A stretch of 64,000 nucleotides of DNA from Paraliobacillus zengyii (GTDB taxonomy: Bacteria > Bacillota > Bacilli > Bacillales > Amphibacillaceae). The stretch's first letter is position 1, and every line of letters begins with the position of its first letter. Made by a program: the position numbers and the translations under genes. The notes below the pieces were generated by a model. The model was not told where the DNA came from. It saw only the letters and a list, made by a program, of their open reading frames with translations, and made no database searches. Where the stretch lies: contig NZ_CP029797.1 in the NCBI RefSeq assembly GCF_003268595.1, positions 1,881,501-1,945,500 of the forward strand, given 5' to 3'. This document shows, one piece after another, positions 56,201 through 63,695 of the stretch.

Positions 56201-56482
56201 GCAGGTGGACAAGGACTTAATTTAACAGGAGCTGATACTGTGATTTTCTATGATAGCTGGTGGAATCCTGCTGTCGAAGAACAAGCTGCGGACCGTGCTT
56301 ACCGATTTGGACAAACTCGAGATGTACAAGTGATAAAACTTGTTTCTAAAGGAACAATTGAAGAAAAGATGCACGCATTACAAGATAAAAAAAGAAATCT
56401 AATCGGTGAAATCATTGATTCAGAAGAACAAATTAGCGCGGCAATTACGGAAGATGACATTCGTGATATTTTGATGCTTTAA
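53288..56482 (+). CDS. SNF2-family DNA-dependent ATPase with SWIM zinc finger
   Basis: Swi2/Snf2 helicase-like protein, 1064 residues from TTG 53288 (AGGAG upstream; a GTG at 53276 overlaps that site). An N-terminal SWIM zinc finger has CSCPN...CQH (about residues 67-81), followed by a 500-residue region typical of bacterial SNF2 proteins. The ATPase core has ILADDMGLGKTIQSI (motif I), FFDEAQAFKNP (DEAQ box II), ALTGTPVENTIEELW (III) and the C-terminal FSQFTKMLDLIG, KAGGQGLNLTGAD and DRAYRFGQTRDV (VI). It resembles B. subtilis YwqA. Role in transcription or repair unproven. Monocistronic. Confidence 0.9.
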   Translation: MNLKLDRKIIEARCGELSYKSGNVFYRNNKVKIETSTPNLCKATVLGKEAFQVEIEKKSNKDFQATCSCPNLASYTFDCQHVAAVLITINELQRKTNDSQPSPHLTNGLLEIFNQPTSRTSAEQLHFENRKVLDVAFICNPVIVDKEGHLLTIEMKVAGVNVSDIRAFLTNLKEGRSYRISSGFIVDLQEHCFNHKTDEVIQLLIQLMTDERFYLEHLSSETIDQIKKQQILIPATSWAKILPSLKNVSEVTVHYKSATYQGIQLTEEKLPLLFELIETAEDGYQLIVDGLDNMIVFLSYKMVFFDGKFEQLNQQHTKQLTELKRILDNSNANKIPIPNQQVNFFLEKVVPGLNGLGKVTISKELQKNVVQIPLIAKLYLDRVKNRLLAGLEFHYENTVINPLENREPTLNTLFIRDEAKEAEILQVMEDSLFATTESGYVLYNEELEYDFLYYKLPDLQRLTQVYTTTAIRNRIVKSNSFPKIRVKFKREKTNWLEFTFEMDGIPDDEIRELLEALEEKRKYYRLQNGALLTLNTKEFDEINRFLQGLPREETGNLVDGLTIPIVKYMEILDSVESSNTFLVEDSFRHFLKTIEDPKNIAFAVPEKLISILRDYQVDGYQWLRTLASYGFGGILADDMGLGKTIQSITYILSELPAIREQKRPILIVCPSSITFNWLTELTKFAPEIKAIVIGGNKNKRMKQQTNLLKMDVIITSYPIVRQDIRIFEKNVYHTVFFDEAQAFKNPVTQTARSVKRIDADHKFALTGTPVENTIEELWAIFHVIFPDLFLGLKEYSTLSRKTIARRSRPFLLRRLKTTVLKELPKKTETLETIELFSEQKKLYTAYLAKLRHDTVKHLDKETFRKNKIRILAGLTRLRQICCHPSLFIDGYTGTSAKFEQLLAIVEEIKQSGRRVLIFSQFTKMLDLIGRELTNREHAYFYLDGQTPAEDRLKTCNHFNDGVRDIFLISMKAGGQGLNLTGADTVIFYDSWWNPAVEEQAADRAYRFGQTRDVQVIKLVSKGTIEEKMHALQDKKRNLIGEIIDSEEQISAAITEDDIRDILML

Positions 56483-56571
56483 ATAGATCAATTCAAACTT
56501 TCACGAAAATAATGGTTTATTTAATACGTTAAAAGGTAAATTAAGAGCAATGATATTTTAATAAAAGGTAA

Positions 56572-56638
56572 TCGTCACGAATTCGTCACAGAAACTTCAT
56601 TAGCTATTCACAACTTTTTGAACCTTAAAGTTTATAAT
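56572..56638 (+). promoter_or_regulatory. cyd promoter region with tandem repeats
   Basis: TCGTCAC occurs twice (56572-56578 and 56583-56589), 11 bp apart, one helical turn. ATTCACAAC at 56606-56614 resembles the reverse of the ResD motif TTTGTGAAT. A perfect TATAAT is at 56633-56638, but no good -35 precedes it, suggesting activator dependence. Regulator identity is inferred. Confidence 0.45.
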
Positions 56639-56738
56639 GTAAAAGGATAACATTTCTTACTTGATAAATGTTAAGATAGAAAACATAGTATGTGTATTAC
56701 TTCACTTAAATGTAATAGCCGCGAAGGAGGAATAACCA

Positions 56739-58094
56739 ATGGAATTTGATACAGTCACCATAAGTAGATTAATCACAGCAATGACCCTGACATTTCATAT
56801 CATCTTTGCGACATTAGGTGTTGGTGTGCCATTATTTATTTCATTAGCAGAATTTATCGGAATTAAAAAGAAAGACAAACATTATGAGTTATTAGCGAAG
56901 CGATGGGCAAGAGGTTTTGTTATAACTGTCGCAATTGGTGTTGTTACAGGAACAGCAATTGGTCTGCAACTTTCATTAGTTTGGCCAAACTTTATGCAAC
57001 TTGCAGGTAATGTAATAGCATTACCGTTATTTATGGAAGTTTTCGCTTTTTTCTTTGAAGCAATTTTCTTAGGTATCTATTTATATACGTGGAACCGATT
57101 TAAAGGGAAATTTACACATTGGTTTATTTCATTACCAATTGTAATTGGAGCAGGTATGTCTGCAGTTTTCATTACGACAGTAAATTCGTTTATGAATTCA
57201 CCTGATGGCTTCACAATGGAGAATGGAGAGTTCGCTGCTGTCAATCCACTTGAAGCAATGTTAAATCCATCTGCACCAACTAGAATTGCGCATGTAGTAG
57301 GAGGATCATATCTTACAGTTGCCGCAATACTAGCAACGATTGCTGCAATTGCATTATTACGACGAAAAGGGGCTGCTGAGTATCATAAAAAGGCGTTAAA
57401 GCTAACTGTGATCTCAATGTTTGTATTCTCTTTAATAACAGCAGTTGCAGGAGACGCATCGGCAAAATATCTGGCAAATAATCAGCCTGAAAAATTAGCT
57501 GCTGCAGAATGGCTTTTTGAAACAGAAGAGAACGCTGATCTGCTCTTATTTGGCTGGCTAAATGAAGACAATGAAATTGTTGGCGCAATTCGAATACCTG
57601 GAGCGTTAAGCTTTTTAGCACATGGAAATTTCATGAGCGAAGTTACAGGTTTAGAAGAAACGCCCGAAGATGAACGTCCACCATTGTGGATACATTATAT
57701 GTTTGATTCAATGGTTTCAATTGGAATGTTTTTAATCGGTATTTCATTTCTCTATCTGGTTCTAACTCGATTTAAAAAATGGGATGAAAATAATAAATTT
57801 ATGCTTTGGCTTATAGCATTAACTGGACCATTAGCAATGTTAGCTGTAGAATTCGGTTGGATATACGCAGAAGAAGGAAGACAGCCATGGATTTTGCGTG
57901 GTTATATGCGAGTTGAAGAAGCAGCAACATCATCTCCATATATTTTGCATATGTTCTTTTTGTTTTTAGCTTTATATATTGTTTTAGGTACATTATTTGT
58001 TATCACGTTAAGAAAATTATTTAAAGACAATCCGGCAGAGATAGAATTAGAAAAACACTACCCTGAAACTATGGAAGAGGGGGAAGAAAAATGA
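56739..58094 (+). CDS. cydA: Cytochrome bd-type quinol oxidase subunit I (short Q-loop, CioA/YthA-like)
   Basis: Haem-carrying subunit of the bd oxidase that reduces oxygen with electrons from menaquinol. It is 451 residues with about nine membrane helices. The haem ligand His20 lies in LTFHIIFATLGVG; VVTGTAIGLQLSLVWPNF, MEVFAFFFEAIFLG and FGWIYAEEGRQPW are typical. The periplasmic Q-loop is short, as in the cyanide-insensitive/YthA branch, not the long E. coli form. A possible insert (residues ~255-300, with LLLFGWLNED) matches that branch. The ribosome binding site is GAAGGAGG. It overlaps cydB by 4 bp. Confidence 0.9.
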   Translation: MEFDTVTISRLITAMTLTFHIIFATLGVGVPLFISLAEFIGIKKKDKHYELLAKRWARGFVITVAIGVVTGTAIGLQLSLVWPNFMQLAGNVIALPLFMEVFAFFFEAIFLGIYLYTWNRFKGKFTHWFISLPIVIGAGMSAVFITTVNSFMNSPDGFTMENGEFAAVNPLEAMLNPSAPTRIAHVVGGSYLTVAAILATIAAIALLRRKGAAEYHKKALKLTVISMFVFSLITAVAGDASAKYLANNQPEKLAAAEWLFETEENADLLLFGWLNEDNEIVGAIRIPGALSFLAHGNFMSEVTGLEETPEDERPPLWIHYMFDSMVSIGMFLIGISFLYLVLTRFKKWDENNKFMLWLIALTGPLAMLAVEFGWIYAEEGRQPWILRGYMRVEEAATSSPYILHMFFLFLALYIVLGTLFVITLRKLFKDNPAEIELEKHYPETMEEGEEK

Positions 58095-59104
58095 GTTATG
58101 AAATAATTGGAATTACTGTTCTATGGTTATTTTTGTATGGGTATCTGATCATTGCATCGATCGATTTCGGTGCAGGGTTTTACGCCTTTTACGCAAAAAT
58201 GACGAAACAAGATCATATTATCAATCAAATAATTTCAAGATATTTATCACCGGTTTGGGAAGTTACGAATGTGTTTCTAGTTTTCTTTTTTGTTGGAATA
58301 GTAGGCTTTTTCCCATCAACGGCATATTATTATGGTTCTGCTTTACTCGTTCCAGCAAGCTTTGCTATCGTACTGTTAGCTATTCGAGGATCATTTTATG
58401 CTTTTGAAAATTATGGGTCAAAACAAAGTAATATTTACATGTTTTTATATGGAGCAACTGGGTTGTTAATTCCAGCCTCTTTATCAGTTGCGCTAACTAT
58501 TTCAGAAGGTGGATTCATAACCGAAGAAAATGGTGTAGTTTCGCTTAAATATTTGGAATTGTTCACAAGTCCTTTAGCATGGAGTATTGTTGCATTAGCG
58601 ATAACGGCACTATTATTCATTAGTGCGAGTTTTTTAACGTACTATGCTTCCCGAGCAAATGATCACGCAGCTCTTAAAATAGTGCGAAAATGGGCTCTCT
58701 TTTGGGCTACACCAACAATTATAATGGCTTTAACGACAATGATTGCTTTAGGTCAGCATAACGAACGTCATTTTGATAATATGTTAGATCTATGGTGGAT
58801 ATTCGGTTTATCTATGGGCTTTTTCTTAATAGCAATGGGTCTATTATATATTGGCAGAAATTATGGATCAGCGTTTATCGCCATTATGTTGCAATTTTTC
58901 TTTGCATTCTTTGGCTATGGTGTTGCGCAGTACCCATATTTGCTTGATCCGTACATTCACATAGAGGATAGTGTAACGAATGAAGCTATGGGTATTGCTT
59001 TAATTGTGGCCTTCATTGGGGGATTACTCTTGTTAGTACCTTCTCTTTTCTTGCTCATGCGTTTATTTCTATTTAATGCAGATTATGCGAAAGGGGAAAA
59101 ATAA
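58091..59104 (+). CDS. cydB: Cytochrome bd-type quinol oxidase subunit II
   Basis: Second membrane subunit, 337 residues with about eight helices. The N-terminal IASIDFGAGFYAFY and the SPVWEVTNVFLVFFFVG segment (SPVWEVTNVFL) are family motifs; AIRGSFYAFENYGS follows. The subunit has no haem ligand of its own in known structures. Translation is coupled to cydA (ATGA overlap) and cydDC follows after 39 bp, so all four genes probably share a transcript. Confidence 0.9.
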   Translation: MSYEIIGITVLWLFLYGYLIIASIDFGAGFYAFYAKMTKQDHIINQIISRYLSPVWEVTNVFLVFFFVGIVGFFPSTAYYYGSALLVPASFAIVLLAIRGSFYAFENYGSKQSNIYMFLYGATGLLIPASLSVALTISEGGFITEENGVVSLKYLELFTSPLAWSIVALAITALLFISASFLTYYASRANDHAALKIVRKWALFWATPTIIMALTTMIALGQHNERHFDNMLDLWWIFGLSMGFFLIAMGLLYIGRNYGSAFIAIMLQFFFAFFGYGVAQYPYLLDPYIHIEDSVTNEAMGIALIVAFIGGLLLLVPSLFLLMRLFLFNADYAKGEK

Positions 59105-59143
59105 TTGTGTACGCAAAATTTGTATTAAAGGACTGAGTCGTTC

Positions 59144-60877
59144 ATGCAAAATTTACAGCAAACCGTATGGATGCATAAAATAAGAATCTTCTTCTTAATT
59201 GGATTAACCGTAACACTAGGCCTCTCTATAATTGTACAGGCTTTTGCTATGACAACTATTGTCGATGGGGTCTTTTTAAAAAACCAAACGTTTCATGCGA
59301 TGATTCCATGGCTACTGTTATTGTTAATCGTTCTATTTATTCGCGCATTAACGGATTATATAAGTAAACGAATTGGTGTTTCACTAGCAAGTGATGTAAA
59401 AGGAAATGTACGTAAAAAACTATTATCTAAATATGCTGCCCGTCCTGTTCAACTGGCTGAAAAAGGACAAACGGGTAAGAAAGTTAGTATGTTATTAGAC
59501 GGTGTCGATGAGATGGATAGTTTTTATAGTCAGTTTATTCCTCAAGTAATGCAGAGTACTTTTGTACCGTTACTTGCCATGATCGTAATTTTCACTCAAC
59601 ATGTTAATTCAGGAATTATATTGCTTGTTACAGCACCGTTTATTCCAATTTTTATGATTGTAATTGGCTTACAAACACAAAAAAAGTCAGAAGAAAAGCT
59701 AGATAAATTAGCTTCTTTTTCTGGCACTTTTTTAGATACATTACAAGGTCTTGTTACATTAAAACTATTTAACCGAACAAAACAGCAGAAAGATAAAATT
59801 GAAAAGAGTAGTTTAGGCTTTCGAGATACGACAATGGAGATTTTAAAAGTTGCTTTCACTCAATCTTTTATGCTTGAAGTCATTTCGATGCTAAGTATTG
59901 GTATTGTTGCTTTGGAATTAGCTATCCAGTTAATAATATATGAAAGTATTTCGTTTTTCACTGCATTTGTCATACTTGTGCTTGTACCTGAATTTTTTAC
60001 GTCGTTGAAAGAACTTGGTACGACTTTTCATAATGGTAGAAGTAGTTTGGGCGCCGCTAAAAAAGTATTAGAAGAATTCGATGAAGAAGACGGTGCGATA
60101 CAATGGGGAGAAAAGCAATTAAGTAAAGAAGGCGGACCTCCAATGATTACGTTGGAACAGGTAGACTTTAGTTATCCAGATAGTAATTTTAACTTGCAGG
60201 CTATCACAGCGACTTTTCACCCGAAACAGAAGATAGCAATTGTAGGAGCAAGTGGTGCGGGTAAATCTACGTTATTACATTTGTTGGCTGGTATGATCAC
60301 TCCTGAACATGGTGCAATCAAACTTGATAATCAACCGCTTGTTGAATTTTCGGAGTCATCATGGCTTGGGAAGCTTTCTTATATTTCACAGCAACCATAT
60401 ATCTTTTCAGGTACAATCGGCGAGAATATCGAAATGGGAACAAACTTACCAGTTGATGAACAGGATATACGAAAAGCTGCGCAGTTAGCAGGAATTGCGC
60501 CATTGATTGAATCATTGGAGAAACAATACGATACACCCATTGGAGAAGCTGGTCGAGGATTATCTAGCGGGGAAAAACAACGTGTATCTATTGCACGTGC
60601 ATTTTTAAAAAAGCCAAAAGTTGTCTTACTCGATGAACCAACACGTGGACTTGATCTAGCTACAGAAAAAATCTTACAACAATCTATCGAACAATTGTCC
60701 AAAACGGCAACTGTTATCACGGTAGCACATCGATTACACACGATTAAAAAAGCAGATCAAATTCTATTTATGGAAAAAGGACAATTACTAGCGATAGGAA
60801 CACACGAAACATTGCTAGCTACTTTACCTGCTTATAAAGATATGGTGACGATTCAACAGGGGGGAGAAGAAGCATGA
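59144..60877 (+). CDS. cydD: Thiol reductant ABC exporter subunit CydD
   Basis: Half of the heterodimeric ABC exporter (cysteine/glutathione in E. coli) needed to assemble cytochrome bd. It is 577 residues: a six-helix membrane domain to about residue 325, then an ATPase with Walker A VGASGAGKST, signature LSSGEKQRVSIARAF and Walker B VVLLDEPTRGLD. Placement behind cydAB and the paired second ABC gene decide CydD over other exporters. The signature has Ser in place of the first Gly (LSSGE), as in other CydD proteins. It overlaps cydC by 4 bp. Confidence 0.93.
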   Translation: MQNLQQTVWMHKIRIFFLIGLTVTLGLSIIVQAFAMTTIVDGVFLKNQTFHAMIPWLLLLLIVLFIRALTDYISKRIGVSLASDVKGNVRKKLLSKYAARPVQLAEKGQTGKKVSMLLDGVDEMDSFYSQFIPQVMQSTFVPLLAMIVIFTQHVNSGIILLVTAPFIPIFMIVIGLQTQKKSEEKLDKLASFSGTFLDTLQGLVTLKLFNRTKQQKDKIEKSSLGFRDTTMEILKVAFTQSFMLEVISMLSIGIVALELAIQLIIYESISFFTAFVILVLVPEFFTSLKELGTTFHNGRSSLGAAKKVLEEFDEEDGAIQWGEKQLSKEGGPPMITLEQVDFSYPDSNFNLQAITATFHPKQKIAIVGASGAGKSTLLHLLAGMITPEHGAIKLDNQPLVEFSESSWLGKLSYISQQPYIFSGTIGENIEMGTNLPVDEQDIRKAAQLAGIAPLIESLEKQYDTPIGEAGRGLSSGEKQRVSIARAFLKKPKVVLLDEPTRGLDLATEKILQQSIEQLSKTATVITVAHRLHTIKKADQILFMEKGQLLAIGTHETLLATLPAYKDMVTIQQGGEEA

Positions 60878-62592
60878 GCGCTCTTTTTAAAGTCATAAAA
60901 CTTATGTTGATTGAGAAAAGGGATATTTTGTTTGCTATTTTATTTGGTTTTATTGCTGGTATTAGTAGCGTTGGACTATTTGCTGCTAGTGGCTATCTTA
61001 TTTCCAAAGCAGCTTTAATGCCTCCATTCTATGCATTAATTATGCTTACTTCTACAGTTAAATTACTTGGGTTTATTAAAGCTAGTTCAAAATATGGCGA
61101 ACGTATTTATTCTCACAGGGCAACTTTTACTATCTTAAGTAATTTACGTGTTACTTTTTTTGAAAAGTTAGAACCTCTTGTTCCACAAATTTTTCATAAG
61201 TATAGAAGTGGAGACATACTTGGTCGAGTAGTAGGAGATGTGGAGAGTTTACAGAATTTCTTTTTACGTGTTTTTTATCCACCAATTGTGTTATTACTCG
61301 TTTTTGTAACAACAATCTTATTTAGTAGCTTTTATTCCATTGAAATCGCGCTTATTTTATTAGTTGGTTTCTTACTAACGGTATTTGTTATCCCAGCTTT
61401 TTTTTCGTTACGACAAGTAAGAATTAATGGTAAAGTCAGACAAGAACGTGGAGATCTTTCAACGGAAATTACTGAATTGATGTATGGTTTTCGAGATTTA
61501 AAGATATTTCAACAATTAGAAAAAAAACAAGAACAAATAACTATGCAATCAGAAAGTTATATTGAAAAACAAAAACGTGAAAATATTAATAAAGTCTATA
61601 GTCAATCGTTTAATGGTTTTATAACCTTTATCGTAAGCTGGTTCGTACTTGCAGTCGGAGCTTATTTGGTTGTAGATGGTAGGTTAGAAGGGATATTTTT
61701 AGCTATGCTTGTTATGATCTCACTAACCGTTTTTGAACCTGCTGCTCCAATGGCTGTTTTCCCAATTTATATGCAAGAAAGCCGCGATGCATCCAGCCGT
61801 TTGTATGAGGTAGTGGAGGATCCAGATATTCAAGTTAGCGAAGTCGAAACTAACGTTGAACAAATCACTAATAAACCACCAATGATTGGATTTAAAAATA
61901 TTACCTTCACGTATAGGGGGGATTGGCGCACAACCATTCCATCACTTAGTTTAGAGATTCCTGCAGGTTCGAAAACAGCGATTGTTGGAGCAAGTGGTTC
62001 AGGAAAATCAACCTTACTACAGTTAGTTTTGAAACTACAGCAAGTACAAGCAGGTAAAATTTATTGGGATCACCACGATATTTCAACTGTTTCAGGAAAT
62101 GCATTGTGGGAACAGTCAAAAGTCGTGCTACAAGAAAATCATTTCTTTTATGGAACAATCCGTGAAAACTTATTACTCGCAGATTCTGATTTAGATGACA
62201 TTGTATTACATGAAGCATTAATGAATGTGCAACTTGAAAACTTTTCACTCGATGACCATGTATTAGAAAACGGTGAGAATCTTTCTGGCGGTGAAAAACA
62301 ACGTCTAGCAATTGCTAGAGCAATCTTGAAAAACGGTCATATTTGGATTTTAGATGAGCCAACGTCATCACTTGATGCTAAAACAGAAGAAAAAATATAT
62401 AAACAACTTTTTGAACAAGCACAAACAGATACATTATTGTTAGTTAGTCACCGTTTAAAAGGATTAGAAAAGATGGATCAAATTATAGTCATGGATCATG
62501 GTGAGATTATTGAATCGGGATCTTATACGAATTTAATGAAAAAGAATGGTTATTTTTATCAAATGAAGACACTGGAAGAAAGTTTACTTTAA
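60874..62592 (+). CDS. cydC: Thiol reductant ABC exporter subunit CydC
   Basis: Partner of CydD, 572 residues with N-terminal membrane domain (start MSALFKVIKLML, then AGISSVGLFAASGYLISKAAL with CydC-typical RYGER-like KYGERI) and C-terminal ATPase. Walker A is VGASGSGKST, signature LSGGEKQRLAIARAI and Walker B IWILDEPTSSLD. It is the last gene of the cydABDC unit. Export of reducing thiols supports haem d and b insertion; in Bacillus the substrate is not proven. Confidence 0.93.
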   Translation: MSALFKVIKLMLIEKRDILFAILFGFIAGISSVGLFAASGYLISKAALMPPFYALIMLTSTVKLLGFIKASSKYGERIYSHRATFTILSNLRVTFFEKLEPLVPQIFHKYRSGDILGRVVGDVESLQNFFLRVFYPPIVLLLVFVTTILFSSFYSIEIALILLVGFLLTVFVIPAFFSLRQVRINGKVRQERGDLSTEITELMYGFRDLKIFQQLEKKQEQITMQSESYIEKQKRENINKVYSQSFNGFITFIVSWFVLAVGAYLVVDGRLEGIFLAMLVMISLTVFEPAAPMAVFPIYMQESRDASSRLYEVVEDPDIQVSEVETNVEQITNKPPMIGFKNITFTYRGDWRTTIPSLSLEIPAGSKTAIVGASGSGKSTLLQLVLKLQQVQAGKIYWDHHDISTVSGNALWEQSKVVLQENHFFYGTIRENLLLADSDLDDIVLHEALMNVQLENFSLDDHVLENGENLSGGEKQRLAIARAILKNGHIWILDEPTSSLDAKTEEKIYKQLFEQAQTDTLLLVSHRLKGLEKMDQIIVMDHGEIIESGSYTNLMKKNGYFYQMKTLEESLL

Positions 62593-62597
62593 GAGTA

Positions 62598-62641
62598 TTG
62601 ACATCTTCTTCCTAGATTTTATTCTATAGACAGAATAAAAT
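62598..62641 (+). promoter_or_regulatory. Promoter of tenA riboswitch transcript, overlapping a palindrome
   Basis: TTGACA (62598-62603), a 16-bp spacer and TATTCT (62620-62625). A perfect 10-bp inverted repeat ATTTTATTCT / AGAATAAAAT (62616-62641, 6-bp centre) covers the -10 and start site. It could be an operator or a weak terminator of cydC. Confidence 0.5.
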
Positions 62642-62651
62642 AGCAAGAAAA

Positions 62652-62744
62652 ACCACTAGAGGAGTCTTTATAAAAGACTGAGATTGAAGTGTTACTTCAA
62701 GACTCTTAGAACCTGATCTAGTTTAAACTAGCGGAGGGAAGTGG
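62652..62744 (+). promoter_or_regulatory. TPP riboswitch (THI element)
   Basis: Leader of tenA. Conserved pieces are AGAGGAGTC, AGACTGAGAT, CTTAGAACCTGATCT, and GCGGAGGGAAGTGG, with P1 CCACT/AGTGG closing the structure. All are in the order of the thiamin pyrophosphate aptamer. A terminator hairpin follows at 62783, so TPP should stop transcription. Confidence 0.95.
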
Positions 62745-62782
62745 ATGGGAATAAAGTCCTTTGGTTCTTTTACTTTATCATG

Positions 62783-62819
62783 CCACCACTTTCTTTTAAT
62801 CAAGGAAGGTGGTTTTTTT
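62783..62819 (+). terminator. Regulated terminator of the TPP riboswitch
   Basis: CCAC and CTTTCTT pair with AAGGAAG and GTGG (2-nt bulge), followed by T7. It lies 24 bp before the tenA ATG. Confidence 0.85.
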
Positions 62820-62842
62820 ATGCAGATAGGGAGGAAGTTGAG

Positions 62843-63517
62843 ATGAAATTTTCACAATACATTCGGAAAGAGGCAGATCCAGTTTGGCAAGCTAGTTTTA
62901 ATCATCCTTTTGTTAAGGGGATTGGTAATGGCACATTACCTTTAGAGAACTTTCGCTATTATGTCATGCAGGACTCTTATTATTTAGCACAATTTGCTCG
63001 TGTCCAGGCAATAGGTGCTGCAAAGGCGGAAGATTTAGAAACAACCAGTAGTATGGCGGCACATGCACAAGGAACTTATCAAGCAGAATTAGAATTACAT
63101 CGTACTTTTTCTAAGCTATTATCTATTACTGAAGCAGAACAAAGAGCATTTAAACCTGCTCCTACCTCTTACGCTTATAGTTCACATATGTATCGAGCTG
63201 CTTATCATGGTCATCTAGGTGATGTGATTGCCGCAATATTACCTTGCTACTGGGTTTATTATGAAGTTGGAGAACAGTTAAAAAATAAAACACCAGATGA
63301 ACCAATTTATCAAGAATGGATTAAAGCATACGGATCGGATTGGTTCAGAGCATTAGTAGAGGAACAAATTGATAGACTTGATCAACTAGCTGAAACTGTA
63401 ACAGCCTCTGATCGAGAACGTATGAAAGAACACTTCTTACTTAGCAGTCAATATGAATATTTATTTTGGGATATGGCTTATAAATTAGAAAAATGGCCAT
63501 TAGAAGAGATGGGATAA
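62843..63517 (+). CDS. tenA: Thiaminase II / aminopyrimidine aminohydrolase TenA
   Basis: Hydrolyses aminopyrimidine thiamin breakdown products to HMP for salvage. It is 224 residues from ATG 62843, behind GGGAGGAAG; an in-frame ATG at 62741 lies in the riboswitch and is rejected. All TenA catalytic positions are present with classical numbering: Asp44, Tyr47, Tyr112, Cys135 (ILPCYWVYYE), Tyr163 and Glu205. TenA_C-type with active-site Cys. No thi genes follow; it is a single-gene unit in this window and is controlled by TPP. Confidence 0.94.
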   Translation: MKFSQYIRKEADPVWQASFNHPFVKGIGNGTLPLENFRYYVMQDSYYLAQFARVQAIGAAKAEDLETTSSMAAHAQGTYQAELELHRTFSKLLSITEAEQRAFKPAPTSYAYSSHMYRAAYHGHLGDVIAAILPCYWVYYEVGEQLKNKTPDEPIYQEWIKAYGSDWFRALVEEQIDRLDQLAETVTASDRERMKEHFLLSSQYEYLFWDMAYKLEKWPLEEMG

Positions 63518-63660
63518 TCCTGCTTGACTCGAATGGAGTAGGTGTTAATCCGACGGAAACGATCTGTGATTCGGCGGAAGTGTTAGAAATTAAGACTTAA
63601 GGTGATCTGCTTTCCCTCCTCCTTGTGTGTTAAACCCAATTCGAATTACAAAGTAGCAAG
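63518..63660 (+). other. Intergenic region after tenA, no feature recognised
   Basis: Less AT-rich than its surroundings (for example CCGACGGAAACGATC and TTCGGCGGAAGTG). No ORF with a ribosome binding site and no known RNA motif seen. Confidence 0.35.
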
Positions 63661-63694
63661 AAAAAAGCACTAGAAATAATCTAGTGCTTTTTTT
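63661..63694. terminator. Bidirectional terminator between tenA and the DUF3231-like gene
   Basis: Stem AAAAGCACTAGA / TCTAGTGCTTTT with a 5-nt loop and T/A runs on both sides. Confidence 0.85.
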
Positions 63695-63695
63695 A

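Noticed and set aside
56483..56738. Rex operator before cydA
   Set aside because: No TTGTGA-N6-TCACAA palindrome; only single TTCACAA- or CGTCAC-like half sites.
62741..62842. ATG at 62741 extending tenA by 34 residues
   Set aside because: It begins inside the TPP aptamer and crosses the terminator; the classical active-site numbering fits only the ATG at 62843.
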